Below, in pieces: positions 1 to 7,667 of a stretch of 64,000 nucleotides of DNA. The DNA lies in assembly GCA_009773615.1 (NCBI GenBank), contig WSYA01000007.1:1-64000 (forward strand), written 5' to 3'. Numbering within the stretch: position 1 is the stretch's first letter; the number at the start of each line of letters is the position of its first letter. Source of the stretch: Gallionellaceae bacterium (lineage in GTDB: Bacteria > Pseudomonadota > Gammaproteobacteria > Burkholderiales > Gallionellaceae). The notes beneath the pieces were generated by a model, which saw only the letters and a program-made list of their open reading frames with translations, was not told where the DNA came from and ran no database searches. The position numbers were made by a program, and so were the translations under genes.

Positions 1-2
1 CT

Positions 3-77
3 GAAATTCAAATCGTGGACACCCATGAATCGCTTGAACCCCTTGTCAATACTGATGTTGCCGTCGGCACTACTTAA
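3..77 (+). CDS. Possible C-terminal end of a gene cut by the window edge
   Basis: An open frame enters from the left edge and ends at TAA (75-77). The 24 residues (EIQIVDTHESLEPLVNTDVA then VGTT) have a protein-like composition, but no family is recognisable. The other two forward frames also read through part of this stretch, so coding status is uncertain and rests only on amino-acid composition. Confidence 0.25.
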   Translation, partial: EIQIVDTHESLEPLVNTDVAVGTT

Positions 78-118
78 TTAAACCGGACACTACTGTTGCG
101 ATTTGTATACTTATAACC

Positions 119-146
119 AAAAATTGGGACAGAATTATTTTTCACT
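119..146. repeat. Possible REP/RAYT-associated end sequence
   Basis: The stretch contains AATTGGGACAGAATTATTTT. It resembles the GGGACAG...ATTTTTC signature often seen at the borders of IS200-like REP-associated tyrosine transposase (RAYT) genes. No transposase is visible in the window, so at most this is a relic or a neighbour's border. A second short motif, ACCGGACACTACT, lies just upstream at 82-94. Identification is from memory of the motif and is weak. Confidence 0.25.
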
Positions 147-206
147 GGCTGTAGTGGATAGCCTACGGTAAATATATCTGCCCCCTTTTTTTCTTGAAAG
201 TGAAGC

Positions 207-629
207 CTACTGCGCTTGCCAAGGATTAAATATCTCAACGCCGGTAGGCTCGAAGTCAGCCACGTTGCGCGTTATAACCGTCATGCCATGAACCAATGCT
301 GTTGCCGCGATTAACGAGTCCCGATGCGCACAGGGATCGGGCACATGCAGTTTGGCACAACGCTGTGCAACGGCAACATCGACTGCGAGAATTCGCCCCG
401 AGAATGCGGGCAGTACATGAGCATCAAGCCATGCACGGAGCACGGCTCCTTGAGTTGGGTCGCGCCGTGCGATCAAGAGAATACCCGTTTCCAACTCCAG
501 AATGGTGATGGTGGATAGGAACATGCTCGTTGCTGAAACGCTCTGCGCCCATGCCGTGACGTTCTTGTCTGCCTTGCCTGCTTTAGCTTTGCGTAATTCG
601 GAAACGACATTGGTATCGAGCAAGTACAT
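207..629 (-). CDS. PIN-domain type II toxin (VapC/FitB-like)
   Basis: The 140-residue protein is a typical full-length PIN-domain ribonuclease toxin. The N-terminus MYLLDTNVVSEL carries the first catalytic Asp. A Glu follows in ILELETGI, then Asp in HRDSLIAATAL, and the C-terminal TRNVADF gives the last acidic position, completing the usual metal-binding quartet. FitB-type proteins share this arrangement. Its ATG overlaps the TGA of the upstream antitoxin gene by one base (TGATG), so the two are translationally coupled. The predicted role is cleavage of RNA when the antitoxin is lost; the target RNA cannot be read from sequence. Confidence 0.9.
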   Translation of the reverse strand: MYLLDTNVVSELRKAKAGKADKNVTAWAQSVSATSMFLSTITILELETGILLIARRDPTQGAVLRAWLDAHVLPAFSGRILAVDVAVAQRCAKLHVPDPCAHRDSLIAATALVHGMTVITRNVADFEPTGVEIFNPWQAQ

Positions 630-886
630 CAGGATAAATCCGCAGGGCGATAAAGCTCATCGCTCAAGCGAGGGGCTGCGAAATCAATCTCAGCAACACC
701 CGGCATAGCCAGCAACTCGACGATGCTTTGCTGACCGCCGGTGATGCGCTGATATTCCTCAATGGTCAATAAAACATGCGCAGGACGACCTCGATCCGTA
801 ATAAAAACCGGCCCGGACTTGGCGACCTTTTTTGCCCTGCTGGCATCCTGATTGAACTCTCGACTAGATAGTGTGGTGATAGTCAT
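629..886 (-). CDS. Phd/YefM-family antitoxin
   Basis: This 85-residue protein begins MTITTLSSREFNQDASRAKK, the classic Phd/YefM N-terminus (S-R-E-F-N plus the AKKVAKSGPVFITDRGRPAHVLL core). The ATG at 886 is chosen over an upstream one at 940 because AAAGGAGG lies directly ahead of it and homology starts there. The C-terminal tail beyond residue 55 probably wraps the PIN toxin. Such antitoxins bind their own promoter, so autoregulation of the pair is expected. Confidence 0.88.
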   Translation of the reverse strand: MTITTLSSREFNQDASRAKKVAKSGPVFITDRGRPAHVLLTIEEYQRITGGQQSIVELLAMPGVAEIDFAAPRLSDELYRPADLS

Positions 887-890
887 ATCG

Positions 891-897
891 CCTCCTT
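891..897 (-). promoter_or_regulatory. Shine-Dalgarno site of the antitoxin
   Basis: On the minus strand AAAGGAGG precedes the ATG at 886 by about 5 bases. It decides the antitoxin start in favour of 886 over the longer reading frame from 940. Confidence 0.75.
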
Positions 898-947
898 TAT
901 GCATGGTAGCAACGTTACTACATTGGTAAGTGTTCCGCAATAATTTT

Positions 948-1040
948 TTACCGGGCTTTCTGCGACAAACCGTAGGCGATCAGCGCGTAAACGAGGCCCA
1001 TAAAGGCCCCGCTCACCCCCATCTGGATGATTACATCCAT
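948..1040 (-). CDS. Possible 30-residue hydrophobic peptide or LivH-like N-terminal relic
   Basis: A 30-codon frame reads MDVIIQMGVSGAFMGLVYAL and continues IAYGLSQKAR to TAA. It is one hydrophobic helix with a basic C-terminus. The start resembles the first helix of LivH-type branched-chain amino-acid permeases, so it may be a relic. Only a weak purine stretch (AAGAGA) precedes the ATG. It lies between the methyltransferase and the antitoxin gene on the same strand. A genuine small membrane peptide, a permease fragment and chance are all possible. Confidence 0.3.
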   Translation of the reverse strand: MDVIIQMGVSGAFMGLVYALIAYGLSQKAR

Positions 1041-1116
1041 GGATTACGTCTCTTGTTTGATGATGCGCTGCTTGTCCGCATCGTTGCTGACTAGCTTGAA
1101 TTCTGCATTTCGCGAG

Positions 1117-1902
1117 TCAAATACGCTGCCGCACCGCCTCAAACAAACACACCGCCGCAGCTGCCGCGACATTCAACGATTCCACTTTTCCCGGCATCGG
1201 AATAATGATCTTGTGACGCACGACATCCAGCATGTCCAGCGATAGCCCTGCCCCTTCGTTGCCGAAAGCAAAAGCGATACTGCCTGTCAGCTTGCTGTCG
1301 TATAAGCTGGTTGTTGCCTGTAACGAGGTGGCGAAGATAGCCCCTTCGAATACCGCTGCCACGTTGAACAGATCGGCATGTTCGTGAATGCTCAAGAGGA
1401 AATGTCCGCCCATCGCGGCACGCAGCACTTTGGGCGACCACACATCGGTACATCCGGTGGACAGAAAAGCCGCATCGCAACCCGCCGCTGCCGCCGTGCG
1501 CAGGATGGAGCCGAGGTTGCCGGGGTCTTGGATGTCTTCCAGCAAGATACAGAAACGGCTATGCGAAGGGGAAACATGCGGCTGCGGCAGTTCGATCAAA
1601 GCCAATAGACCGCTCGGGGTTTTAAGCTCGGTCAACTCGCCGAACAGCGCATCGTCCAGACTGGTCAGCGGCACGTCGGCCAATCGGGCGATCAAGCTGG
1701 AAATTTCAATATCCTGCGCTGAGGCCGCATTCACCAGCAGGTGCAGCGGGCGTTTGCCGGACAGCAGATAGGCTTGAACCAGATGCGCCCCATCCAGCAA
1801 GGTCTGCCCTGCTTTACGCCGCTGACGGGACGACCCTGCAAGCTTGCTCAGTTCTTTGAAAAATGAGTTGTCGCGCGAGGTGATGCGCTTCGTTGCGGAC
1901 AT
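1117..1902 (-). CDS. TrmH/SpoU-family RNA methyltransferase
   Basis: This 261-residue protein is a 2'-O-ribose RNA methyltransferase of the SPOUT class, probably acting on rRNA. The N-terminal substrate-binding part begins MSATKRITSRDNSFFKEL. The C-terminal knot carries motif 1 (DPGNLGSILRTAAAAG), motif 2 (AFGNEGAGLS) and motif 3 (IPMPGKVESLNVAAAAAV), which forms the S-adenosylmethionine pocket. The start at 1902 is set by the one-base overlap with the scpB stop (TGATG). A longer frame upstream is the scpB shadow. It is last in the scpA-scpB unit. Family is sure; the modified nucleotide is not. Confidence 0.92.
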   Translation of the reverse strand: MSATKRITSRDNSFFKELSKLAGSSRQRRKAGQTLLDGAHLVQAYLLSGKRPLHLLVNAASAQDIEISSLIARLADVPLTSLDDALFGELTELKTPSGLLALIELPQPHVSPSHSRFCILLEDIQDPGNLGSILRTAAAAGCDAAFLSTGCTDVWSPKVLRAAMGGHFLLSIHEHADLFNVAAVFEGAIFATSLQATTSLYDSKLTGSIAFAFGNEGAGLSLDMLDVVRHKIIIPMPGKVESLNVAAAAAVCLFEAVRQRI

Positions 1903-2516
1903 CAAGCGGCGTCTGGCTGCGGCAACTCTATCAGGTTGCCCATCTCTTCCAGCGCGGGCAGCTCGCTCAGCGTACGCAGGTTGAGATCGTCCAGCAGTTG
2001 CTGTGTAGTGGCGTACAGCGCCGGCTTGCCCGGCGTGTCGCGCGTACCGATACTCTCGATCCAGCCGCGCGATTCCAGCGTTTTCAAGACTTGGGTCGAG
2101 ACAACCACGCCGCGAATCTCTTCGATGTCGCCGCGCGTCACCGGCTGGCGATAAGCGATGATGGCTAGAGTTTCCATCACGGCGCGCGAATAACGCGCCG
2201 GTTTCTGCGGGTCTAAGCGTTGGATATATTTCTGCATCTCGGGACGCGCGCGGAAGCGCCATCCGCTGGCCACGCGGTTCAATTCAACGCCGCTGTCGGC
2301 ATATTTTTCCGCGAGCTGTTGCAGCAACTCTTCGACGAAGCGGGTTTCCAACGGGGCATCGCTGAGCTTCTTCAGTTCGGACATCGACAACGGCTCCTGC
2401 GATGTCATCAAGGCGGCTTCGAATACCTTTTTCAGCTGCGCGACATCGACCGGAGCGCCTTCCGGCGCGGTCACCGCTGGCAGATCATTCGAGGGTGAGG
2501 CGACTTGTTCGGACAT
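1902..2516 (-). CDS. scpB: Segregation and condensation protein B
   Basis: This 204-residue ScpB is the winged-helix kleisin partner of the SMC condensin. The core holds LETRFVEELLQQLAEKY, GWRFRARPEMQKYI and the conserved METLAIIAYRQPVTRGDIEEIRGV stretch. The start MSEQVASPSND at 2516 overlaps the scpA 3' end by 32 bases, a typical coupled arrangement. The first 30 residues are low-complexity and variable. It should form a ScpA-ScpB2 complex for chromosome compaction. Confidence 0.95.
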   Translation of the reverse strand: MSEQVASPSNDLPAVTAPEGAPVDVAQLKKVFEAALMTSQEPLSMSELKKLSDAPLETRFVEELLQQLAEKYADSGVELNRVASGWRFRARPEMQKYIQRLDPQKPARYSRAVMETLAIIAYRQPVTRGDIEEIRGVVVSTQVLKTLESRGWIESIGTRDTPGKPALYATTQQLLDDLNLRTLSELPALEEMGNLIELPQPDAA

Positions 2517-3288
2517 AGATGTTCCCCAGCGTTGCGGTTTGCGTGATTTCGACCAAGGTTTCTTTGGCCAATTCCAGTATGGCGATGAAGGTGACAACGA
2601 GTTGCGGCACGCCGCCCGTGTGGTCGAACAGCTTCTCGAACGGCTCAAATTCGCCGTGGCGCAGTTGCCGCAACAAGCGCGTCATTTGTTCGCGCACCGA
2701 AAGCTCTTCGCGCCGCACCTTGTGATGCGCGTTCACTTTGGCCCGCGTGAGCAACGTCATCCATGCAATGCGCAGATCATCCACGCTCACGTTGGGCAGA
2801 CGCTCGACCACGGTGCGCTCCATCAGCACCTGCACCAATTCGAAATCGCGCCCCGCCTGCGGCAGCTCGTTGAGCCTTTGCGCGGCCAGTTTCATTTGCT
2901 CATATTCCAGCAAGCGGCGCATCAGTTCGGCGCGTGGGTCTTCGACTTCCTCTTCGCCCGGCTTGGGCGGACGCGGCAACAGCATGCGCGATTTGATCTC
3001 GATCAGCACTGCCGCCATCAGCAGATACTCTGCCGCCAGCTCCAGACGGTTGCGCTGCATGATCTCGATGTAAGTCATGTATTGCTTGGTGAGCTGCGCC
3101 ATCGGAATGTCGAGCACATCGAGGTTGTGCTTGCGAATCAGGTACAACAGCAGATCGAGCGGCCCCTGAAAAGTCTCCAGCACCAGCTCCAGCGCATCCG
3201 GCGGTATGTAGAGATCGGTGGGCATCTCCAGCAGCGGTTCGCCGTGGATGAGTGCGCGCGGAATAAGCTGTAGTTCGGCTTGGCTCAC
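2485..3288 (-). CDS. scpA: Segregation and condensation protein A
   Basis: This 267-residue ScpA is the kleisin bridging the SMC heads. The FQGPLDLLLYLIRKHNLDVLD signature sits near residue 40, and the EYLLMAAVLIEIKSRMLLPR helix follows. The start is GTG at 3288, not ATG; the four-base GTGA overlaps the HEPN gene's TGA, so it is coupled to a gene not normally part of this operon. scpB follows with overlap. Confidence 0.95.
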   Translation of the reverse strand: MSQAELQLIPRALIHGEPLLEMPTDLYIPPDALELVLETFQGPLDLLLYLIRKHNLDVLDIPMAQLTKQYMTYIEIMQRNRLELAAEYLLMAAVLIEIKSRMLLPRPPKPGEEEVEDPRAELMRRLLEYEQMKLAAQRLNELPQAGRDFELVQVLMERTVVERLPNVSVDDLRIAWMTLLTRAKVNAHHKVRREELSVREQMTRLLRQLRHGEFEPFEKLFDHTGGVPQLVVTFIAILELAKETLVEITQTATLGNIYVRTSRLTLE

Positions 3289-3668
3289 TTGACTACCTCA
3301 CCTGTCCAGTTCCGCACCAGAGTTACAATCTTGCTTGCCTTCTCAGGAGTAACTCCGGCAAATTCGATATCTTCATATCGCATCAGTACGGCGTAAGGAT
3401 TCATTACGCTTAGGGTTGTGGCTTCGAACGGGTGTGGGATTTTTTCAGCTATCAGCAAGTCGACCAACTCGTCCAGATCATGCGTTTTTCGGAAAGCAAC
3501 TCCATGCAATACCAAAACGGCTTTCAAGCATTTCTCTATGCCCTGCTGAGCATGAAAACAGGTTGTTGTAGCATGAAACTCAGCATCGCCCTTCATCTTA
3601 TTGAAGGCAACAATATCGCGGTCGGCCATAGCCAAATATCGCTTGGCTAAATCAAGTGCTGACTTCAT
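3285..3668 (-). CDS. HEPN-domain protein, partner of the adjacent nucleotidyltransferase
   Basis: This 127-residue all-helical protein belongs to the HEPN family (PF05168-like). It has FHAQQGIEKCLKAVLVLHG and the RKTHDLDELVDLL block in the middle, and MRYED near residue 97. Many HEPN toxins use an R-x4-6-H RNase motif; I do not see one, so it may be non-ribonucleolytic or a structural partner. Its start overlaps the MNT gene by 17 bases and its stop overlaps scpA by four. HEPN/MNT pairs (HepT/MntA) act as toxin-antitoxin systems in which MNT AMPylates HEPN. That function is inferred by family. Confidence 0.85.
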   Translation of the reverse strand: MKSALDLAKRYLAMADRDIVAFNKMKGDAEFHATTTCFHAQQGIEKCLKAVLVLHGVAFRKTHDLDELVDLLIAEKIPHPFEATTLSVMNPYAVLMRYEDIEFAGVTPEKASKIVTLVRNWTGEVVK

Positions 3669-3972
3669 GCAACACCCTTCCTTCGTTCAATGCCCAATAC
3701 AAGGCAGTACCTGGCAAATGCCCCCATTCGTTCACAAAATCCTGTGAATAAACGAGCACGTCTACCGGGATGTGAAGTGGCCGTAAAGCTTGACGCAAGC
3801 GCACAATTTCGTTGAATTTGTTAGGCACTTCGCGCTCAACCACCATCAAATCCAGATCGGAATCCTCTGTCGCATCGCCGCGCGCATAGGAACCGAACAA
3901 GATTATCTTGCTCGGATTCGCCGCCGCCACCAGCCGATCAACGGCTTGTTGAATTGTGCTTTCAGAAATCAC
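3652..3972 (-). CDS. MNT-type minimal nucleotidyltransferase
   Basis: This 106-residue protein carries the pol-beta-like motif GSYARGDATEDSDLDLMVV near residue 27: the GS pair plus D-x-D for two metal ions, with a third acidic residue in the strand VDVLVYS. The size fits MntA antitoxins. It precedes and overlaps the HEPN gene. Members of this family transfer AMP to a Tyr in the HEPN partner; whether this pair does so is inferred. The pair lies between trpS and scpA, which are usually adjacent or nearly so in betaproteobacteria, so it looks inserted. Confidence 0.88.
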   Translation of the reverse strand: MISESTIQQAVDRLVAAANPSKIILFGSYARGDATEDSDLDLMVVEREVPNKFNEIVRLRQALRPLHIPVDVLVYSQDFVNEWGHLPGTALYWALNEGRVLHEVST

Positions 3973-3982
3973 AATTTTTCCC

Positions 3983-5185
3983 TTAGCTGTAACTCAGACC
4001 CATCGCTTCACGCACATCACGCATGGTCTCGGTCGCCAGCTTGCGCGCTTTTTCGCAACCGTCGGCGATGATGTTGCGCACCAAGGTCGGATCGTCCAAA
4101 TATTGCTGGGCGCGTTCGTGCATCGGTTTCTGCTCTTCCAGCACGCCTGCGATGACCGGCTGTTTGCATTCGATGCAGCCGATGCCCGCGCTCTTGCAGC
4201 CTTGCTGCACCCACTGTTTGGTGTCTTCGCTGGAATACACCTGATGCAATTGCCACACCGGGCAGCGCACCGGGTCGCCCGCATCGGTGCGGCGGATACG
4301 CGCCGGATCGGTCGGCATGGTGCGTATTTTCTTGGCGACAGTCGCTTCGTCTTCGCGCAGGCTGATGGTGTTGTTATACGACTTGGACATCTTCTGCCCG
4401 TCCAGCCCCGGCATCCTGGAGGCCTTGGTGAGCATGGCTTGCGGCTCGGACAGGATCATCTTGCCACCGCCTTCGAGGTAGCCGAACAGGCGCTCGCGAT
4501 CGCCCAGACTCAAGCTCTGTTGCTCGTCCAGCAAAGATTTGGCTGAGTCCAGCGCTTCGTCGTCGCCCTGCTCTTGGTAACGCGTGCGCAACTCGGCATA
4601 CAGCTTGGCTTTTTTGCTGCCGAGTTTTTTGACGGCGGATTCGGCCTTCTCCTCAAATCCGGCTTCGCGTCCGTAAATGTGGTTGAAGCGGCGCGCGATC
4701 TCGCGGGTAAATTCGATGTGCGGTACTTGATCTTCGCCCACCGGCACTTGGGTGGCGCGATAGATGAGAATGTCGGCGCTTTGCAGCAGCGGATATCCGA
4801 GGAAACCGTAAGTGGAGAGGTCCTTGCCGCTCAACTTTTCCTGCTGGTCTTTATAAGTCGGCATACGTTCCAGCCAGCCCAGCGGGGTGATCATAGAGAG
4901 CAGCAGATGCAACTCGGCGTGCTCCGGCACTCTGGACTGGATGAACAAAGTGGCGCGCGCCGGATCAACACCCGAAGCCAACCAGTCGATCACCATGTCC
5001 CACACGCTTTGCTCGATCACCTGCGGCGTATCGTAATGGGTGGTCAACGCATGCCAATCGGCCACGAAGAACAGACACTCGAATTCCTGTTGCATGTCCA
5101 CCCAGTTTTTCAACACTCCGTGGTAGTGCCCCAAGTGCAAACTGCCCGTGGGGCGCATTCCGGATAAAACGCGATCAGCAAACAT
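3983..5185 (-). CDS. trpS: Tryptophanyl-tRNA synthetase
   Basis: This class I aminoacyl-tRNA synthetase of 400 residues charges tRNA-Trp. The HIGH-type motif is HLGH at residues 17-20 (PTGSLHLGHYHG) and the KMSKS motif is in GQKMSKSYNN near residue 265. It is longer than the 330-residue E. coli enzyme because of an approximately 60-residue charged insertion before KMSKS (EEKAESAVKKLGSKKAKLYA and following). That is the longer form I associate with betaproteobacteria. It sits 9 bases downstream of the M50 protease gene. Confidence 0.97.
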   Translation of the reverse strand: MFADRVLSGMRPTGSLHLGHYHGVLKNWVDMQQEFECLFFVADWHALTTHYDTPQVIEQSVWDMVIDWLASGVDPARATLFIQSRVPEHAELHLLLSMITPLGWLERMPTYKDQQEKLSGKDLSTYGFLGYPLLQSADILIYRATQVPVGEDQVPHIEFTREIARRFNHIYGREAGFEEKAESAVKKLGSKKAKLYAELRTRYQEQGDDEALDSAKSLLDEQQSLSLGDRERLFGYLEGGGKMILSEPQAMLTKASRMPGLDGQKMSKSYNNTISLREDEATVAKKIRTMPTDPARIRRTDAGDPVRCPVWQLHQVYSSEDTKQWVQQGCKSAGIGCIECKQPVIAGVLEEQKPMHERAQQYLDDPTLVRNIIADGCEKARKLATETMRDVREAMGLSYS

Positions 5186-5194
5186 AGTTAGTAT

Positions 5195-5842
5195 TCAAAA
5201 CCCGAAAATTAAATTAATTAAACCGATCAATCCGACCACAGGTGGCGCCAGCAACCAGCCCAATATCGGAGTGATCGCCAAGCCGATCAGAATAAACATG
5301 CCATAAGGCTCGATGCTTGCCAGCTTGAACGCCAGTCGATGCGGCAACATGCTGATGGCGATGCGACCGCCATCCAGCGGGGGCAACGGCAATAGATTTA
5401 ACACCAGCAAGATGACATTGATTTTAACGCCTAACTGGGCCATTTCAAGCAGCGGTTCGGCGAAATAACTGTCGGGCGACATCCATGCGACCTTGGCCAG
5501 TAGCCCCCATAACAGCGCCATGAATAGATTGGCTGCGGGACCGGCCAAGGCCACCCACAACATATCCTGCTTGGGGCGGCGCAGTGCCGAAAAATTGACC
5601 GGTACAGGTTTCGCCCAGCCGAACAGGATGCCGCCCAGCCAGAGCGTCAGCAAAGGCAACAGGATTGTTCCCACGGGATCGATATGCCGCAGCGGGTTCA
5701 GGCTGATGCGCCCCTGCTGAAAAGCGGTCATGTCGCCGAAATGGCGCGCCACATAGCCGTGCGCCGCTTCATGCAGCGTGATGGCGAATAGCACCGGAAT
5801 GGCGGCGATGGCGATGGTCTGTATTAATGCGTCGAAGTTCAT
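5195..5842 (-). CDS. Site-2-protease-like M50 family membrane protease
   Basis: This 215-residue integral membrane metalloprotease homologue has HEAAH at residues 24-28 in the first helix (zinc ligands and catalytic Glu). The second motif NLLPLPPLDGGR, with the third ligand Asp, is near residue 157. Four to five further hydrophobic segments follow. It lacks PDZ domains, so it belongs to the compact Rip-like branch rather than RseP. Its substrate is unknown. It lies between the YciO-like gene and trpS in an apparent operon. Confidence 0.9.
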   Translation of the reverse strand: MNFDALIQTIAIAAIPVLFAITLHEAAHGYVARHFGDMTAFQQGRISLNPLRHIDPVGTILLPLLTLWLGGILFGWAKPVPVNFSALRRPKQDMLWVALAGPAANLFMALLWGLLAKVAWMSPDSYFAEPLLEMAQLGVKINVILLVLNLLPLPPLDGGRIAISMLPHRLAFKLASIEPYGMFILIGLAITPILGWLLAPPVVGLIGLINLIFGF

Positions 5843-5854
5843 CTTATTTTTCGT

Positions 5855-6484
5855 TTAATCAGTGATGCCAAAGTGGCCCACTTCACCCTTGCCGCGCCGC
5901 ACCAGCACTGGCACCGCATCCGTCAGATCGATCACCGTAGTCGGCTCAATGCCGACCGAGCCGCCTTCAATGATCAAATCCACCTTGGATTCCAGATGCT
6001 CGCGAATCTCGTCAATATCGGTGAGCGGCTGATGCGCATCGGGCAAAATCAGCGTGGAGCTTAACAAAGGTTCGTTCAGTTCTTCCAGCAGCGCCAGCGC
6101 CACCGGATGATCGGGAATACGCAACCCGACCGTGCTGCGTTTCGGGTGCTGCAATCGGCGCGGCACCTCTTTGGTTGCCGCCAGAATAAAGGTGTAACTG
6201 CCCGGCGTATTGTTTTTCAACTGGCGAAACTGGGAATTGTCCACCCGCGCGTAATGCGCCAGTTCGGACAAGTCGCGGCACATCAAAGTCAGGAGGTGTT
6301 TGTCGTCCAAACCGCGAATCTGACGGATACGCGCCACCGCCTCTTTATCCCCCAGATGGCAGCCCAGCGCATAACCGGAATCGGTGGGATACGCGATGAC
6401 CGCGCCCTCGCGCAACAAGGCAGCAGCCTGTTTGATCAAGCGCGGCTGCGGGTTATCGGGGTGGATTACAAAATATTGCGACAT
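5855..6484 (-). CDS. YciO/Sua5-type threonylcarbamoyl-AMP synthase-like protein
   Basis: This 209-residue YrdC-fold protein starts MSQYFVIHPDNPQPRLIKQA. It contains the nucleotide-binding patterns EGAVIAYPTDSGYALGC and KHLLTLMCRDLSEL, and SSTLILPD late in the domain. Close relatives are YciO and TsaC, which make threonylcarbamoyl-AMP for the t6A tRNA modification; the YciO branch may act differently. The start at 6484 has AGGAAA upstream and avoids overlap with the rnm gene. The longer frame would run into rnm. Confidence 0.88.
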   Translation of the reverse strand: MSQYFVIHPDNPQPRLIKQAAALLREGAVIAYPTDSGYALGCHLGDKEAVARIRQIRGLDDKHLLTLMCRDLSELAHYARVDNSQFRQLKNNTPGSYTFILAATKEVPRRLQHPKRSTVGLRIPDHPVALALLEELNEPLLSSTLILPDAHQPLTDIDEIREHLESKVDLIIEGGSVGIEPTTVIDLTDAVPVLVRRGKGEVGHFGITD

Positions 6485-6492
6485 GATTTTTC

Positions 6493-7353
6493 CTAAACAG
6501 GGGCGGCTTCCCACGCGCTCCATATGGGTTTGCATTCTAACGGCAGGTCGGGCAACCGCCCCAAATCACGATAACTCTCACCCGGCCCGTGATAGTCGGA
6601 ACCGCATGAACAAAGCAAGCCGAACTCCGTCGCATAGCGGGCAAACTCGGCATATTGCGGCGGCGTATGGCTGCCTGTCACCACCTCAATCGCCTGCCCG
6701 CCCATCTCGGCAAATTCTTTCAGCAACTCGCGCAACGTGGGCTTGCCCATCGCTTTGCGCCCGGCAGTATAACGCCCCGGGTGTGCCAGCACGGCGATGC
6801 CGCCCGCCCCGCGTATCCAGTCGATAGCGTCTTGCAATGCTGCCCATTGATGCGGCACATAGCCAGGCTTGCCTTTGACCAGATAGCGTTTAAAAACGCT
6901 GGCGACATCCTTGCAGTGTCCGGCCTCTACCAGATAGCGCGCAAAATGCGTGCGTCCGATGATGTCTGGATTTTTTGCATAACGATAGGCGCCTTCCAGC
7001 ACACCGCCGATACCGCAACGTGCCAGCGATTCCGCCATCAACTCGGCGCGATGCCTGCGCCCGCTGCGTATACCCCGCAGGCCTTCAGTCAGAGCCGGAT
7101 TTTTAGGGTCAATGCGCAACCCTACAATATGCAAAGTATGGGTACGCCAGCTCACCGAAATCTCGACCCCGTTTATGAAGGTGATGCCATGCTGCGCGGC
7201 CGCTTCTGCCGCCTCGGCTAGACCATCCACGTCGTCGTGATCGGTCAACGCGAGAAATTTAACGCCGCGTTCAGCGGCGCGTGCGACAAGGTCAGCTGGG
7301 GTTAACAGGCCATCCGAAACAGTAGAGTGGCAGTGCAGATCGTAGTCGAGCAT
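6493..7353 (-). CDS. rnm: PHP-domain phosphoesterase, RNase AM/YciV-like
   Basis: This 286-residue protein of the PHP superfamily starts MLDYDLHCHSTVSDGLL, where H-x-H and the later LTDHDDVDG supply metal ligands. GRTHFAR, LAHPGRY and CGSDYHGPGE give the rest of the trinuclear site. Characterised relatives are E. coli RNase AM (5'-3' trimming of short RNAs and rRNA 5' ends) and 3',5'-nucleoside bisphosphate phosphatases. Its ATG shares one base with the rnfH stop (TAATG). Confidence 0.85.
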   Translation of the reverse strand: MLDYDLHCHSTVSDGLLTPADLVARAAERGVKFLALTDHDDVDGLAEAAEAAAQHGITFINGVEISVSWRTHTLHIVGLRIDPKNPALTEGLRGIRSGRRHRAELMAESLARCGIGGVLEGAYRYAKNPDIIGRTHFARYLVEAGHCKDVASVFKRYLVKGKPGYVPHQWAALQDAIDWIRGAGGIAVLAHPGRYTAGRKAMGKPTLRELLKEFAEMGGQAIEVVTGSHTPPQYAEFARYATEFGLLCSCGSDYHGPGESYRDLGRLPDLPLECKPIWSAWEAAPV

Positions 7354-7667
7354 TAAATATCGCCGCCGCCTTTTTTCATGACCTTGCCCTCTTCAGCCCG
7401 TTTGCGGCGCACTTCTTTGGGGTCGGCAATCAGCGGGCGATAAATTTCGATGCGATCTTTTTCGCGCAACACAGTGTCGGCCTTGCTGAGTTTTCCGAAA
7501 AGTCCGAATTTGCTTTTTGCCAAATCGATCTCGGGATATTTTTCCAGCAAGCCGGAAAACTTGACGGCATCGGCAATCGTCGATGCCGGCGGCACGTCCA
7601 GCTTGAGCAAAGTCTGCTCGTGGGGCAAGGCATAGACCACTTCGATTTTAATTTTGCTGTTACTCAT
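7353..7667 (-). CDS. rnfH: RnfH/UPF0125 ubiquitin-fold protein
   Basis: This 104-residue protein of the RnfH (PF03658) beta-grasp family has IKIEVVYALPHEQTLLKLDV at the start, then FGLFGKLSKADTVLREKDRIEIYRPL, and ends in a basic tail with KVMKKGGGDI. The function is unknown. It commonly sits beside ratA in proteobacteria, as here, with an 8-base overlap. The start at 7667 is favoured because the longer frame would intrude into ratA. Confidence 0.9.
   Translation of the reverse strand: MSNSKIKIEVVYALPHEQTLLKLDVPPASTIADAVKFSGLLEKYPEIDLAKSKFGLFGKLSKADTVLREKDRIEIYRPLIADPKEVRRKRAEEGKVMKKGGGDI

Noticed and set aside
2539-3273. 244-residue plus-strand ORF
   Set aside because: Entirely antisense to scpA; its composition (many His, Gln, Arg) is typical of the reverse of a GC-rich coding frame.
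3285-3668. HEPN protein as an R-x4-6-H ribonuclease
   Set aside because: No such motif is present; only RKTHDL and MRYED, typical of the non-RNase-assigned HEPN branch.
6485-6535. Longer start for the YciO/Sua5 gene
   Set aside because: It would overlap rnm, while ATG at 6484 has an AGGAAA site and matches the family.
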